This document shows positions 29,322 through 40,612 of a stretch of DNA of 64,000 bases, piece after piece. The notes beneath the pieces were generated by a model, which had not been told where the DNA came from, did no database searches, and saw only the letters and a program-made list of their open reading frames with translations. The stretch is from Microbacterium kunmingense (lineage in GTDB: Bacteria > Actinomycetota > Actinomycetes > Actinomycetales > Microbacteriaceae). The position numbers and the translations under genes are program-made. Numbering within the stretch: the first letter of the stretch is position 1; the number at the start of each line of letters is the position of its first letter. The stretch covers positions 43,745 to 107,744 of the forward strand of contig NZ_JAKNUS010000012.1 in assembly GCF_023155745.1 (NCBI RefSeq), given 5' to 3'.

Positions 29322-30471
29322 GAGGACCGTTCGCGTCCAGCGGGCGCCACGTGGCGGTCGGCGGGAACGCCCAGGCAGGCAGGTGCCCGCCGCGCACCAT
29401 CCCCTGGACGATGCCCGTGAGTCCGTGGGCGGGGTCGATCTCGGCCGCCCGATCGGCGAACCACTCGGCGTGCGTCGACCGGCCGAGCGCCCACGACAGC
29501 CAACCGCAGACCGCGAGCGGACCGGGTCGGACGGCGCGGGGCGCCGCCGCCGCGATGCGGCGGGCGATCTCCAGTGCCCCCTGCAGCCGCTCAGCCGACG
29601 GTTGCGGCCCCTCGCCCCACATGCGTTCGGCGATGTCCGCCGGGTAGGGCTCGCCCGCTTCCCAGCGCAGCTGCGCCGCCATCGCCTCGTCGCCGCGGTC
29701 GATGTCGCCGCACCACTGCACGAGCGCGACGTCCCGCGTCGCCGGACGGTCGAGGCACCACAGCAGCAGCGCGGCGTCGAAGGGGTCGAGCATCTCGGGA
29801 TTCCACTGCAGCGCCTCCTCGAACAGCGCCGGCAGGTCATCGAGCAGGCACACCGCCTCCAGTGCCCGCGGATCCACGCGCGCGCGGGGGCCGGTCGCGT
29901 GCGAGCCGAAGCCCTCGATCGCGACGCGGATCGCCTTCAGCGCCGTCCCGACCCTCTCCTTCTCGGCGAAGTCGACAGCGGGCAGTGTCGCGCCCGACCA
30001 CTGGTCACCCGCTGCGAGGGGGATGTCGGCGAGCGCGGGCGTCGCCACGTCCGCTTCGAGGAGCTCGGGGAGGGGCCGTCCCCCGGGCGGAGTGTCGGAA
30101 TCGAGGTACGACGCCCACCCGTCGGGCGCATGGCAGAGCATGTCCACCACGCGCAGGCCGCTGGCGTCGGCTCTGTCGCGGATGCCCTGGGCGAGCGCGG
30201 TCCACGGCGCCGCGCCGCCGCCGAACAGCTCGTCGGTGAACACCACCACGGCGAGGGCGTCGGCCGCCTCGATGCGGCACACCAGCCCGACATGCGTGGC
30301 AGCAGCGGCGTCGAGGTCGGCGACCGCGGGCAGATCGATGCGCATCGCGCCCCGCGTGCGCGTGCCCTCGAACGGCACGAGCACGACGCTGTTCGAGGGC
30401 ACGTAGCCGAGCATCCGAGGGACGAGGGAGAGGAACTGGGCCGCGGTACCGGCCTTCACGATCGTGGTCAT
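29314..30471 (-). CDS. DUF4192 domain protein
   Basis: 385 residues. The N-terminal domain ([25 protein letters not shown]) is typical of DUF4192, an actinobacterial family of unknown role. The C-terminal part ([34 protein letters not shown]) looks like helical repeats. No signal or membrane segment. A CAGGGT box lies six bases before ATG 30471. An extended frame to 30576 has no homology. Confidence 0.82.
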   Translation of the reverse strand: MTTIVKAGTAAQFLSLVPRMLGYVPSNSVVLVPFEGTRTRGAMRIDLPAVADLDAAAATHVGLVCRIEAADALAVVVFTDELFGGGAAPWTALAQGIRDRADASGLRVVDMLCHAPDGWASYLDSDTPPGGRPLPELLEADVATPALADIPLAAGDQWSGATLPAVDFAEKERVGTALKAIRVAIEGFGSHATGPRARVDPRALEAVCLLDDLPALFEEALQWNPEMLDPFDAALLLWCLDRPATRDVALVQWCGDIDRGDEAMAAQLRWEAGEPYPADIAERMWGEGPQPSAERLQGALEIARRIAAAAPRAVRPGPLAVCGWLSWALGRSTHAEWFADRAAEIDPAHGLTGIVQGMVRGGHLPAWAFPPTATWRPLDANGPLT

Positions 30472-30626
30472 GCCCCGACCCTGGCCGCCCTCGGACGTCC
30501 GTGGCGGCCGCGTGCTGCACTCTGTGGTCAACTCGCGGATCCGGCCGGCTGTGCAGGAGAGGTCGCGCCGTCGCATCCGCTCTCTCCCGGGCCGTGCCCA
30601 GGGTGGGCCCGCGTATCCTTGGAGGC

Positions 30627-30839
30627 ATGGACGGCTTCTGGATCGCAGCGGCGTGGACTCTTCTTCCCACCGTGGTGGTCAGCGCCCTGTTCTTCTGGAT
30701 CCTCCGCAGCATCCTGCACGCCGACCGCAATGAGCGGCGCGCCTACACCCGTATCGAGGCGCAGGAGCGCGCAAAGCGCGGCCTTCCCCCCGCGTCGTCG
30801 GCTCCCGACGCGCCCCCGGCGCCCGCCGCCGGGCGCTGA
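30627..30839 (+). CDS. Small single-pass membrane protein
   Basis: 70 residues: one N-terminal helix (WIAAAWTLLPTVVVSALFFW), then a charged segment RSILHADRNERRAYTRIEAQERAKRG split over about 26 residues, and a Pro/Ala tail. Common in Microbacteriaceae but without assigned function. TATCCT lies seven bases before the ATG, with GGAGG between. Confidence 0.72.
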   Translation: MDGFWIAAAWTLLPTVVVSALFFWILRSILHADRNERRAYTRIEAQERAKRGLPPASSAPDAPPAPAAGR

Positions 30840-30890
30840 CGGCGCCGGCCGCTACGCTGGCAGTGGGCGGGCGGGGCGAACGGGGGAGAT

Positions 30891-32357
30891 GTGATCGAGA
30901 TCACACTGGATGCGTCGTGGTGGCTCATCCTGGTGTTCGTCTTCGACATCATCGTGCGCATCCTCGCCGTCATCTACGTGCCGCGGAACCGTCGCCCGAC
31001 CGCCGCCATGGCGTGGCTGCTCGCCATCTACTTCATCCCCCTGATCGGGGTGTTCCTCTTCCTGCTGATCGGCAACCCGCGGCTGCCGCGCAAGCGCCGG
31101 CGCCAGCAGGACGCCATCAATCAGTACATCCGCGACACCAGCGCCGGGCTCGACTTCGGAACCCTCCGCCCGCACGCCCCGCAGTGGTTCCAGTCGCTGG
31201 TGACGATGAACCGCGCCCTCGGCGCGATGCCCCTCGCCGGCGACAACGACGCGCACCTCATCTCCGACTACCAGGAGAGCCTCGACGAGATGGCCGAGGC
31301 CATCCGCACCGCCGAGCGGTACGTGCACGTGGAGTTCTACATCCTCCAGACCGACGCATCGACCGAGAAGTTCTTCGCCGCGCTGGAAGAGGTCGCCGCG
31401 CGCGGCGTGGTCGTGCGGGTGCTCCTGGATCACTGGGCCAACCGCGGCAAGCCGTTCTACAAGCAGACGCTCCGCCGGCTCGACGCGATGGGGGCGCGCT
31501 GGAAGCTCATGCTCCCGGTGCAGCCGCTGAAGGGGAAGTATCAGCGGCCCGACCTCCGCAACCACCGCAAGCTCCTCGTCGTGGACGGCAAGGTCGGCTA
31601 CATGGGGTCGCAGAACGTCACCGACTCCACGTACAACCTCCGCAAGAACATCAAGCGGGGGCTCCACTGGGTCGACCTGATGGTGCGGCTGCACGGCCCC
31701 GTCGTGGCATCCATCAATGCGGTGTTCCTCAGCGACTGGTACAGCGAGACCGACGAGATCCTCACCGATGAGATCGACCTTTTCAAGGTCGAGTCCAGCC
31801 ACGGCGACCTCGACTGCCAGATCGTGCCGTCGGGCCCGGGGTTCGACTCCGAGAACAACCTGAGGCTCTTCGCGGCGCTGCTGTACTACGCGCAGCGCCG
31901 CATCATCATCGTCAGCCCGTACTTCGTGCCCGACGAGGCGCTGCTCCTGGCGATCACGACCGCGTGCCAGCGGGGCCTCGAGGTGGAGCTGTTCGTCTCG
32001 GAAGAGGGCGACCAGGCGATGGTGTACCACGCTCAGCGCAGCTACTACGAGGCGCTGCTGCGTGCCGGCGTGAAGATCTGGATGTACCGGAAGCCGTACA
32101 TCCTGCACTCCAAGTGCATGACGATCGACGATGAGATCGCCGTCATCGGATCGAGCAACATGGACATGCGCTCCTTCGGTCTGAACATGGAGATCTCAAT
32201 GCTCGTGCGCGGCGAGGAGTTCGTGCGCGAGATGCGCGGCGTCGAGGACAAGTACCGCTCGCTGTCGCGCGAGCTGACGCTCGAGGAGTGGCTGAAGCAG
32301 CCGCTGCGCTCGACCGTGATCGACAACATCGCCCGGCTCACGTCGGCGCTGCAGTAG
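30891..32357 (+). CDS. cls: Cardiolipin synthase (phospholipase D family)
   Basis: 488 residues. Two N-terminal membrane helices (about residues 8-28 and 40-62) precede two PLD domains. The HKD motifs are NHRKLLVVDGKVGYMGSQN near residue 225 and LHSKCMTIDDEIAVIGSSN near residue 405. It condenses two phosphatidylglycerols to cardiolipin at the membrane. GTG 30891 is preceded by GGGGGAG. It lies just downstream of the small membrane protein gene. Confidence 0.93.
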   Translation: MIEITLDASWWLILVFVFDIIVRILAVIYVPRNRRPTAAMAWLLAIYFIPLIGVFLFLLIGNPRLPRKRRRQQDAINQYIRDTSAGLDFGTLRPHAPQWFQSLVTMNRALGAMPLAGDNDAHLISDYQESLDEMAEAIRTAERYVHVEFYILQTDASTEKFFAALEEVAARGVVVRVLLDHWANRGKPFYKQTLRRLDAMGARWKLMLPVQPLKGKYQRPDLRNHRKLLVVDGKVGYMGSQNVTDSTYNLRKNIKRGLHWVDLMVRLHGPVVASINAVFLSDWYSETDEILTDEIDLFKVESSHGDLDCQIVPSGPGFDSENNLRLFAALLYYAQRRIIIVSPYFVPDEALLLAITTACQRGLEVELFVSEEGDQAMVYHAQRSYYEALLRAGVKIWMYRKPYILHSKCMTIDDEIAVIGSSNMDMRSFGLNMEISMLVRGEEFVREMRGVEDKYRSLSRELTLEEWLKQPLRSTVIDNIARLTSALQ

Positions 32358-32409
32358 GGCGTTTCAGAAGACGGATGACGCGGGCCGCCGTTCGCGGGAT
32401 GATGTGGGC

Positions 32410-33162
32410 ATGACCCGACCTCGCCTGCTTCTCGCTTTCGTCGTTCTCGGAGCGGGGGCGGCGGTGCTCTCCGGGTGCGCGACACCCGCGGGCAGTGGGG
32501 GCGCGGCGTCGACGGCGCCCTCGGCGTCGGGCTCGGCGTCGGAGTCGGCGTCGCCCGGGGCGTCAGGCGGCGCGGCGGGGACGGACGACGTCGAAGCGGC
32601 GTGGCTCGACGGCGGACGCGGCGTGGGACTGGTCACGTACGGGTCGTCGTCGTGTCTGCCGGTGATCGGTGAGCCGACCTACGCCGACGGCGTGCTCACC
32701 GTCGACATCAGCGACCCCGAGGGCGAGGCGTGCACGCGCGACCTCGTGCCGCGCGGGTCGTACGTGGGCCTGCCCGAGGGCGTCGACCCGACCCGCGAGC
32801 TCGAGATCGTCGTCACCGGCACCTACGCCGACGACACCGACCTCGACGGACTCGAGGGCGAGATCGCCGTGCCCGAGGAGTTCGCGCCGAGCGCGGGGTG
32901 GGCCGATGACGACATGATGCTGATCCTCAGCTGGGGGTCCTCGACCTGCCCGCCGGTGCTGGAGTCCGCCGAGGCGGCCGGCGCCGAGGTGCAGGTGCGC
33001 TTCGCCGAGCCCGTCGCCGACCAGGTGTGCACCGCCGACATGGCGCCGCGCGTCACCGTCGTCGCGGTCACCGGAGCCGTCGACGACGACGCGGCGGTCA
33101 CGGCTGTGCTGTCGGGCGGCGAGTTCGCCGACATCCGGCTGCCGGTTCTCGGCACCCCCTGA
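32410..33162 (+). CDS. Lipoprotein with an internally duplicated domain
   Basis: 250 residues. Signal peptide ending in AAVLSGC (lipobox), then a Ser/Ala/Gly linker to about residue 58. Two related domains follow. Domain 1 has VTYGSSSCLPVIGEPTYADG, EACTRDLVPRGS and LEIVVTGTYADD. Domain 2 has LSWGSSTCPPVLESAEAAGA, DQVCTADMAPRVT and VTAVLSGGEF. The parallel order of Cys-containing segments suggests a disulfide in each. Family unknown to me; surface-attached. ATG 32410 has GATGAT six bases upstream. Confidence 0.75.
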   Translation: MTRPRLLLAFVVLGAGAAVLSGCATPAGSGGAASTAPSASGSASESASPGASGGAAGTDDVEAAWLDGGRGVGLVTYGSSSCLPVIGEPTYADGVLTVDISDPEGEACTRDLVPRGSYVGLPEGVDPTRELEIVVTGTYADDTDLDGLEGEIAVPEEFAPSAGWADDDMMLILSWGSSTCPPVLESAEAAGAEVQVRFAEPVADQVCTADMAPRVTVVAVTGAVDDDAAVTAVLSGGEFADIRLPVLGTP

Positions 33163-33241
33163 GGCGCGCGCGCTCGCGCGCGGTCCCGCGCCCTCTCGCG
33201 CTCCCGCTCGCCCGCTCGCTCGCGCACGTCGTGCTCTGTCC

Positions 33242-33290
33242 TCGCCTGTCACACCTTGCGCGCGGCCGCCGCACATTCAGTCAGGCGAAT
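33242..33290. repeat. Dispersed palindromic repeat (TTCGCCTGTC family), copy 1
   Basis: TCGCCTGTCAC at 33242-33252 faces the degenerate inverse CAGTCAGGCGAAT at 33278-33290; another partial copy (TTCGCCTGGCTCGAAGTGCG) begins near 33315. The 33163-33475 gap holds these elements and no gene that I can see. Confidence 0.6.
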
Positions 33291-33475
33291 GCGCACTGCG
33301 CCCAGCGACCCGCGTTCGCCTGGCTCGAAGTGCGATTGACACGCGCCATTCGCGACCAGCGAGACGGCGAGGCGCATTCATGATCGGCTCCTGCACAGGC
33401 GAGGCGGGGGCACAGTTGCCCACAGATGAGGCCTGAGAACGTCGGTGGCGCCGCGCCTTTCGGCAGGGTTTCCGC

Positions 33476-34441
33476 ATGTCACGACCCTTCCTCCCCGCCG
33501 AACTCGGACCGCACTTCCGGGTGGGCGACGCGCTCCGTGCCGGCTTGACCCGTGCTCGCCTCCGCCACCCGTCATTCCGGCGGCCATTCCACGGCGTTCG
33601 CTCCCTCGACCCCGACGTCAGCTCGTCGTGGTCCACCCCGATCCTCGGTGCGCGAGGCGCCAACGAAGAAGCTCACATCTACCGCGCCCTCGCCTACTCC
33701 GCGGTCGCTGCCACAGGCGTCTTCTTCAGTCACGTCACCGCCGCGGTGCTGTGGGGATTGCCGCTTCCGGCGAGCCTCGTGCGGACGGAATCGATCGACG
33801 TCTCCGTCTGGGCGCCGGGTCGCGCCCCGCGCGGACGAGGCGTGCGAGGACACCAGGCTCACGAGAAGCTGACGCACGTTCGACGGCACCCGGCGACCGG
33901 CCTGCTCGTGACAAGCCCAGCGACCACGTGGGCTGCGTTGGCAGCGGTGCTCCCGGACGTTCGCGATGTCGTCGCCGTCGGCGACGCCGCGGTTCGAAGT
34001 TGGAGGGTGACCGCACCCCTCGCTGAACTGCACGAGCTTGCTGCCGCCGCCGAAGCGGGACGGCGAGTCGGAGTGGTGCGTCTGCGGAAGGCCCTTCCGC
34101 AGATCAGAACCAGGTCGGCGTCACGCCCCGAGACCCACCTGCGACTCGTCGTGGTCGACGACGGCCTTCCGGAGCCGGAGCTCAACTTCGAGGTCGTCGA
34201 AGCCGGGATGTACCTCGCCGCACTCGATCTGGCATACCCCGAGCTCAAGATCGGCCTGGAGTACGAGGGAGAGCACCACCTTCTCGACCCGGAGCAATGG
34301 GCCCTCGACATCGCGCGGTACGAGCGGCTCGCCGCGGCCGGCTGGATCATCATTCGCGTGACCAAGAAGCAACTGTTCACCGACCCGGCAGAAGTTGTCG
34401 CCCGCGTGCGAAGGGCCTTCGCCACTCGCCTTCCGCGATGA
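33476..34441 (+). CDS. AbiEi-like / DUF559-type endonuclease-fold protein
   Basis: 321 residues. The N-terminal part resembles the AbiEi antitoxin-type winged-helix proteins of actinobacteria (GDALRAGLTRARLRHPSFRR, then FFSHVTAAVLWGLPLP). The C-terminal part looks like a Vsr/DUF559 restriction-like fold: DLAYPELKIGLEYEGEHH, WALDIARYERLAAAGW and IIRVTKKQLF. No AbiEii toxin lies next to it, so a toxin-antitoxin role is not supported here. The gene is flanked on both sides by the palindromic TTCGCCTGTC repeats. Function unknown. Confidence 0.78.
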   Translation: MSRPFLPAELGPHFRVGDALRAGLTRARLRHPSFRRPFHGVRSLDPDVSSSWSTPILGARGANEEAHIYRALAYSAVAATGVFFSHVTAAVLWGLPLPASLVRTESIDVSVWAPGRAPRGRGVRGHQAHEKLTHVRRHPATGLLVTSPATTWAALAAVLPDVRDVVAVGDAAVRSWRVTAPLAELHELAAAAEAGRRVGVVRLRKALPQIRTRSASRPETHLRLVVVDDGLPEPELNFEVVEAGMYLAALDLAYPELKIGLEYEGEHHLLDPEQWALDIARYERLAAAGWIIIRVTKKQLFTDPAEVVARVRRAFATRLPR

Positions 34442-34447
34442 GGCCCC

Positions 34448-34557
34448 TCGCCTGTCGCAAAGGGTTGGGGCGGGTGCTCATTTGCGTCCGGTGAATCGGA
34501 AACACCCGGTTCACCTGTCGCGGATTGTCGCCGGTGGGAGCCGAATGCGACAGGCGA
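34448..34557. repeat. Dispersed palindromic repeat (TTCGCCTGTC family), copy 2
   Basis: TCGCCTGTCGCA (34448-34459) and its exact inverse TGCGACAGGCGA (34546-34557) bracket 86 bases that include a further degenerate arm (TTCACCTGTCGCGGATTG at 34510). It lies directly after the AbiEi-like gene. Confidence 0.65.
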
Positions 34558-34671
34558 AGCGAGCCGGGCGCGAGACGGGTCGCAGCCGGACCAGAGGGCG
34601 CAGCCGCGCTCGTGAACCGCGTGCGCGGCGCGCTCGCGTGATGATCGCGCGGCGCACGCCGGGCGCGACGC

Positions 34672-34902
34672 TCAGTCGGCGCGCACGAGAAGGTCGCCGA
34701 TCTCGCAGTCCAGCACGCGGCAGATCGCCGACAGTGTCGAGTACCGGATGGCGCGAGCTCGGTCGTTCTTCAGGACCGACAGGTTCACCACCGAGACCCC
34801 CACCAGTTCCGACAGGCGGGTCAGCGTCATCCCGCGCTCCTCGAGCAGTTCGTCGAGGCGGCAGTGGACCCCCGTGGGGCCCTCGTCCTCCGCCGGAGTC
34901 AT
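34672..34902 (-). CDS. Small XRE-family (YozG-like) DNA-binding protein
   Basis: 76 residues, nearly all helix-turn-helix: LDELLEERGMTLTRLSELVG, then VSVVNLSVLKNDRARAIRYS and LSAICRVLDCEIGDLLV. This compact type is usually encoded next to a DUF2975 membrane protein, as here, with a 4-base overlap. It probably represses its own operon through the repeated hexamers at 35563-35591. Confidence 0.87.
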   Translation of the reverse strand: MTPAEDEGPTGVHCRLDELLEERGMTLTRLSELVGVSVVNLSVLKNDRARAIRYSTLSAICRVLDCEIGDLLVRAD

Positions 34903-35549
34903 ACGAGGCCCTCGGTGTCGCGCTGCAGGCGCGCGCCGACCGAGAACGCGGTCGTGACGATCGACCCTACGAACGCCACGCCGAACCACAGCACCGGATC
35001 GACCGAGAGGAGGACGTTGTCGAAGGTGCGATCCGAGATCCACGCGAACGCGCCGTTGGCCCCCATGTTCGCGAAGAAGGGTGCGCCGGCGAAGCCGACG
35101 AGCGCGGCGCCGGTCGCGGTGGCCACGAGGGCGGTGTTCCGGCGGCTGAACAGCCGCCCGTGCAGGATGCTCCAGGTAAGCACCAGCAGGCAGCCGACGG
35201 CGAGCGTCACCGACAGCGCGATGACCACCTGCTCCAGCACCAGGGCGACGGTCGACGCGATCGGGAGCTCGGTCGGAAGCAGCACAGCGCGGTCGAGCTC
35301 GACGGTCACCGCCGCGCCGTCCGGTCCGATGGGCGCCTCGGCGGGGGTGCCGGCGAACTCCCCGAGTACCGGAACCGTGCCGCCCGCCCCGCCTGCGGCG
35401 CCTCCGACGACCTCGATGATGCGTCTTGTCGCCCCCACGAGGGTCCACACCACGAAAGCCACGCCGAGGAGGCCGTAGAACCACATCGCCGCAGCATCCC
35501 ATCGTGACCAGACCTGCGGTTCGGTCGCCTGTGCCGTCGTCATCTTCAT
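34899..35549 (-). CDS. DUF2975 family membrane protein
   Basis: 216 residues with four membrane segments (about residues 20-45, 95-125, 140-160, 175-200). The segment TWSILHGRLFSRRNTALVAT is typical of DUF2975. It is first in a two-gene operon with the XRE regulator. MKMTTAQ at 35549 is preferred because GAAGGCGGG precedes it; ATG 35543 is possible. The function of the family is unknown. Confidence 0.83.
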   Translation of the reverse strand: MKMTTAQATEPQVWSRWDAAAMWFYGLLGVAFVVWTLVGATRRIIEVVGGAAGGAGGTVPVLGEFAGTPAEAPIGPDGAAVTVELDRAVLLPTELPIASTVALVLEQVVIALSVTLAVGCLLVLTWSILHGRLFSRRNTALVATATGAALVGFAGAPFFANMGANGAFAWISDRTFDNVLLSVDPVLWFGVAFVGSIVTTAFSVGARLQRDTEGLV

Positions 35550-35562
35550 CCCGCCTTCATAT

Positions 35563-35591
35563 CGATAAACGTTGTTATCGAAAAACGATAA
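35563..35591 (-). promoter_or_regulatory. Operator candidate: three alternating TTATCG/CGATAA hexamers
   Basis: On the plus strand CGATAA (35563-35568), TTATCG (35575-35580) and CGATAA (35586-35591) follow one another with 6- and 5-base gaps, giving two overlapping dyads. They sit 14 bases before the DUF2975 start in an unusually AT-rich patch. Binding by the XRE protein of the same operon is inferred. Confidence 0.6.
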
Positions 35592-35760
35592 GTCAGCGGA
35601 TGCCGCGACGCAAGTCCGCCGCGCGCCACGGCGCGCCGGCACATCGCGGGTGACGCTATGCCCACGGCGAACACGGGCATCGGGCCGAGGCCTGCTGGCT
35701 ACCCTCGATGTAAGACGCAGGGGGAGAGCCGACCCGAAGCGTCCTGGAGGAGAGTGAACG

Positions 35761-38286
<2,526 letters not shown>

Positions 38287-38301
38287 GCGAGCGAGGAACG
38301 A

Positions 38302-38336
38302 AAGGGGCGGGTGCCGGATGCCGGTGCCCGCCCCTT
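38302..38336 (+). terminator. Terminator after clpC
   Basis: AAGGGGCGGGTGCCGG and CCGGTGCCCGCCCCTT pair around ATG with two wobble positions, followed by CGTCTGTCG. Strong stem, weak T-tract. Confidence 0.7.
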
Positions 38337-38375
38337 CGTCTGTCGTCGCCGAGAACGGGGCGTATCGTGGAGCCG

Positions 38376-38879
38376 ATGTCCGACTACACCGTCCGCCCCG
38401 CGCGCACCGCCGACATCCGCGGCATCCAGACTCTTCTGGAGCCCTATGTGCAAAAGCGCATCCTGCTCGGAAAAGACCTCGTGGTGCTGTACGAGTCCAC
38501 CCAGCAGTTCGTCGTCGCCGAGACCGCCGACGGGATTCTGATCGGATGCGGCGCACTGCACGTGATGTGGGAAGACCTCGGTGAGGTGCGGACCCTCATC
38601 GTCGCGGACGAGTGGCTGCACCACGGCGTCGGCCGGGCTCTCGTGGACCGCCTCGAAGAGAACGCGCGCACCCTCGGGCTCACCAGGCTGTTCTGCCTCA
38701 CGTTCGAGGTGGACTTCTTCCGCAGCCGCGGGTTCGACGAGATCGGCGAGCAGATCGTCGACTCGGATGTGTACTCGCAGCTGGTGCGCAGCCCCGACGA
38801 GGGCATCGCCGAGTTCCTCGATCTCGCGCACGTGAAGCCCAACACCCTCGGCAACACGCGGATGCTCAAGACACTCTGA
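38376..38879 (+). CDS. Amino-acid N-acetyltransferase (ArgA-like GNAT)
   Basis: 167 residues, single GNAT domain. KRILLGKDLVVLYESTQQFVV, CGALHVMWEDLGEVRTL and the acetyl-CoA loop EWLHHGVGRALVDRL match the short actinobacterial glutamate acetyltransferases, and FLDLAHVKPNTLGNTRML is their usual C-terminus. It would supply N-acetylglutamate for arginine synthesis. ATG 38376 follows TATCGT by seven bases (leaderless). Confidence 0.88.
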   Translation: MSDYTVRPARTADIRGIQTLLEPYVQKRILLGKDLVVLYESTQQFVVAETADGILIGCGALHVMWEDLGEVRTLIVADEWLHHGVGRALVDRLEENARTLGLTRLFCLTFEVDFFRSRGFDEIGEQIVDSDVYSQLVRSPDEGIAEFLDLAHVKPNTLGNTRMLKTL

Positions 38880-39012
38880 CCTCTCGGCGCTTACACCCGA
38901 TTTCTCTGCCGCGCAAGGCTTGGAGCGATTCGTCCAGCGTCTGCTCAGATAGACGCAGCGTTTCACCCGGAGCGCGGACCCGGCCCCATGGCCTGACCCA
39001 CAAGGAGAGATC

Positions 39013-39291
39013 ATGCTCTGGACCATCCTCGGCCTCATCGTCATCGGCCTCATCGCCGGTCTCATCGCCCGCGCCGTCATCCCCGGCAAGCAGAGCATGG
39101 GCATCCTGCTGACCATCGTGCTCGGCATCGTCGGCTCGTTCGTGGGAGGGTTCCTCGGATTCCTCATCTTCGGCGCCGACCCCATGGGCGGCTTCCTGCA
39201 GCCGGCCGGCATCATCGGCTCGATCATCGGCGCGATCATCGTGCTCGGGATCTACGTGCTCGTCACGCGCAACCGCAGCGTCACCCGCTGA
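39013..39291 (+). CDS. GlsB/YeaQ/YmgE family stress-response membrane protein
   Basis: 92 residues, three membrane segments with the GLIAGLIARAVIPGKQSMG loop and LGIVGSFVGGFLG that define the family. Members are linked to stress responses by expression data only. AAGGAGAG six bases upstream fixes the start. Confidence 0.88.
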   Translation: MLWTILGLIVIGLIAGLIARAVIPGKQSMGILLTIVLGIVGSFVGGFLGFLIFGADPMGGFLQPAGIIGSIIGAIIVLGIYVLVTRNRSVTR

Positions 39292-39302
39292 CCGACGTCT
39301 CC

Positions 39303-39339
39303 GCGCCGACGCGCCCGCCTCACGGCGGCGCGTCGGCGC
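39303..39339 (+). terminator. Terminator after the GlsB-type gene
   Basis: GCGCCGACGCGCC (39303-39315) and GGCGCGTCGGCGC (39327-39339) form a perfect 13-bp stem with an 11-base loop, followed by TGTCGTTTCCC. Confidence 0.8.
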
Positions 39340-39405
39340 TGTCGTTTCCCGGGCCTTCGGGCGCGCCGTCCAGGACCGGTGAGAACCGCGACCTAGCCTT
39401 GTCGC

Positions 39406-40131
39406 ATGACCGGAACCGTCACACGCCGGCGCCACTCACCGGCGGTCTACCGTCGGCGGCGCCTGGTGGTGCTCCTCGGTCTGCTCGCCGTGATCGGCCT
39501 CGTGGTGTGGCTGGTCGTCGCGCCCCCCTGGCGTGGATCCGCCGCCGACGGGCCCGCGCCCGTCGCCTCCTCGACGCCGACCGGTGATCCGGTGGCCACC
39601 GACCTGCCGGCGTTGGAGTCCGACGGCTCGGCGGCGACGCCCACTCCGGGGCCGAGTGATGCGACCGCCGCGCCAGACGCCGACGCCGCGGCCGGCGAGG
39701 GCGACGCCCCGGCCGCTCCATCGGCTGAACCGTGCGTCCCTGGAGACCTCCTCGTCGAGGCGGTGACCGACAAGACCGAGTATGCCGCGGGGGAGAACCC
39801 GCAGCTGTCGATCCGGCTCACGAATAACGGCGACGCCTGCACGCTCAACGTCGGGACGACGGGTCAGGTCTTCACTGTGATGAGCGGCAACGACACGTGG
39901 TGGAAGTCCACCGATTGCCAGGCCGAGCCGAGCGACCTGATGGTCCTCCTCGAGGCCGGGCAGGTCGTCACCAGTGCGGCCCCGATCACCTGGGATCGGA
40001 CCCGTTCGTCGGTGGAGAGCTGTGGCGGGACGGAGCGTCAGGCCGCGCCCGCCGCGGGCACGTCATACCACCTGTACGTCTCGATCGGCGGCGTGAACTC
40101 CACGAACACCGCGCAGTTCCTGCTGCTGTGA
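39406..40131 (+). CDS. Membrane-anchored extracellular protein, DUF4232-like
   Basis: 241 residues. Basic N-terminus (RRRHSPAVYRRRR), one membrane helix (about residues 20-42), then a Pro/Thr/Ala/Asp-rich spacer to about residue 108. A C-terminal beta domain has EAVTDKTEYAAGENPQLSI, LTNNGDACTLNVG and VESCGGTE, with cysteines that may pair. It is probably an outward-facing single-pass protein of unknown role. TAGCCT lies six bases before ATG 39406. Confidence 0.72.
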   Translation: MTGTVTRRRHSPAVYRRRRLVVLLGLLAVIGLVVWLVVAPPWRGSAADGPAPVASSTPTGDPVATDLPALESDGSAATPTPGPSDATAAPDADAAAGEGDAPAAPSAEPCVPGDLLVEAVTDKTEYAAGENPQLSIRLTNNGDACTLNVGTTGQVFTVMSGNDTWWKSTDCQAEPSDLMVLLEAGQVVTSAAPITWDRTRSSVESCGGTERQAAPAAGTSYHLYVSIGGVNSTNTAQFLLL

Positions 40132-40194
40132 GCGCCGTCGCCCCGGAGTACCCGACCGTGAACCGATATATCGTCTGACCAGGCGGTATACCGG

Positions 40195-40226
40195 CCCGGC
40201 CGCGGCGTGTGGGCGCCGCGGCCGGG
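40195..40226 (+). terminator. Strong GC hairpin after the 39406-40131 gene
   Basis: CCCGGCCGCGGCG and CGCCGCGGCCGGG form a perfect 13-bp stem around TGTGGG. No T-tract follows (TTAGAGT), so it may be assisted. Confidence 0.65.
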
Positions 40227-40227
40227 T

Positions 40228-40545
40228 TAGAGTGGGCTGGTCCCTGGACTCAGAAGCACGCAGGTGTCCCCAGCACCGGGCCGGCGTCCCCCAAGCAGCC
40301 GGCCCGTCCGAATCCCCAATCGGTATCGTGCTTCAGACGGGATTGCGATCCCCTCGCATCGAAGCAATCGATGCGAGGGGATTCGCATGCTGTGAACGAT
40401 CAGTCGGCCCCCATGCCCCCTCGGCTCCCAGCTTCCCCAGTTGGATCGAGCGGCTTGTAGCCCCAGCCCCGCTCGATCGCCGTGATCACACTAGCCGCCG
40501 TCGAGCGGCCTTGTCCACCGTTTGGGGGACAAGATTTTCTTCTTT
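40228..40545 (+). other. Non-coding region with successive hairpins ending in a terminator; candidate small RNA
   Basis: No convincing protein is encoded between 40132 and 40798. This part has a near-perfect hairpin at 40345-40386 (ATCCCCTCGCATCGA with TCGATGCGAGGGGAT), a 10-bp stem at 40444-40478 (GATCGAGCGG with CCGCTCGATC), and CTTGTCC/GGACAAG at 40510-40533. The last is followed by ATTTTCTTCTTTT, a good plus-strand terminator. A terminator 400 bases after the last gene suggests a separate transcript. I checked for SRP RNA, 6C RNA and tmRNA landmarks and did not find them. Confidence 0.45.
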
Positions 40546-40612
40546 TCCGCGGCTGCGGAAATTCGAGTCCGAAGGGCCCGGATGACACGGGCGTGTCCCC
40601 CAATTGGGGGAC
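40513..40612. repeat. Pair of related 18-bp palindromes, GTCCMCC-type
   Basis: GTCCACCGTTTGGGGGAC at 40513-40530 and the perfect palindrome GTCCCCCAATTGGGGGAC at 40595-40612 lie 82 bases apart. Further GTCCCC half-sites occur at 40265, 40286, 40672 and 40690. The first copy also forms the terminator stem described above. Confidence 0.55.

Noticed and set aside
25482..29840. A minus-strand open frame of more than 1400 codons covering the sigma-factor, panC and lysS region
   Set aside because: Only the part up to 26753 has sigma-factor homology. The rest is the antisense of panC and lysS, kept open by high GC.
33476..34441. A complete AbiE-type toxin-antitoxin or abortive-infection system
   Set aside because: No AbiEii nucleotidyltransferase-like toxin is next to the AbiEi-like gene; neighbours are a lipoprotein and repeats.
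39406..40131. A mycobacterial-type Mce or secreted antigen function for the C-terminal beta domain
   Set aside because: Only a general DUF4232-like resemblance is visible; no specific motif supports a named function.
40228..40545. SRP RNA, 6C RNA, RNase P RNA or tmRNA in the hairpin-rich gap
   Set aside because: The SRP apical loop, the paired six-C loops, RNase P conserved cores and a tRNA-like tmRNA end were looked for and are absent.
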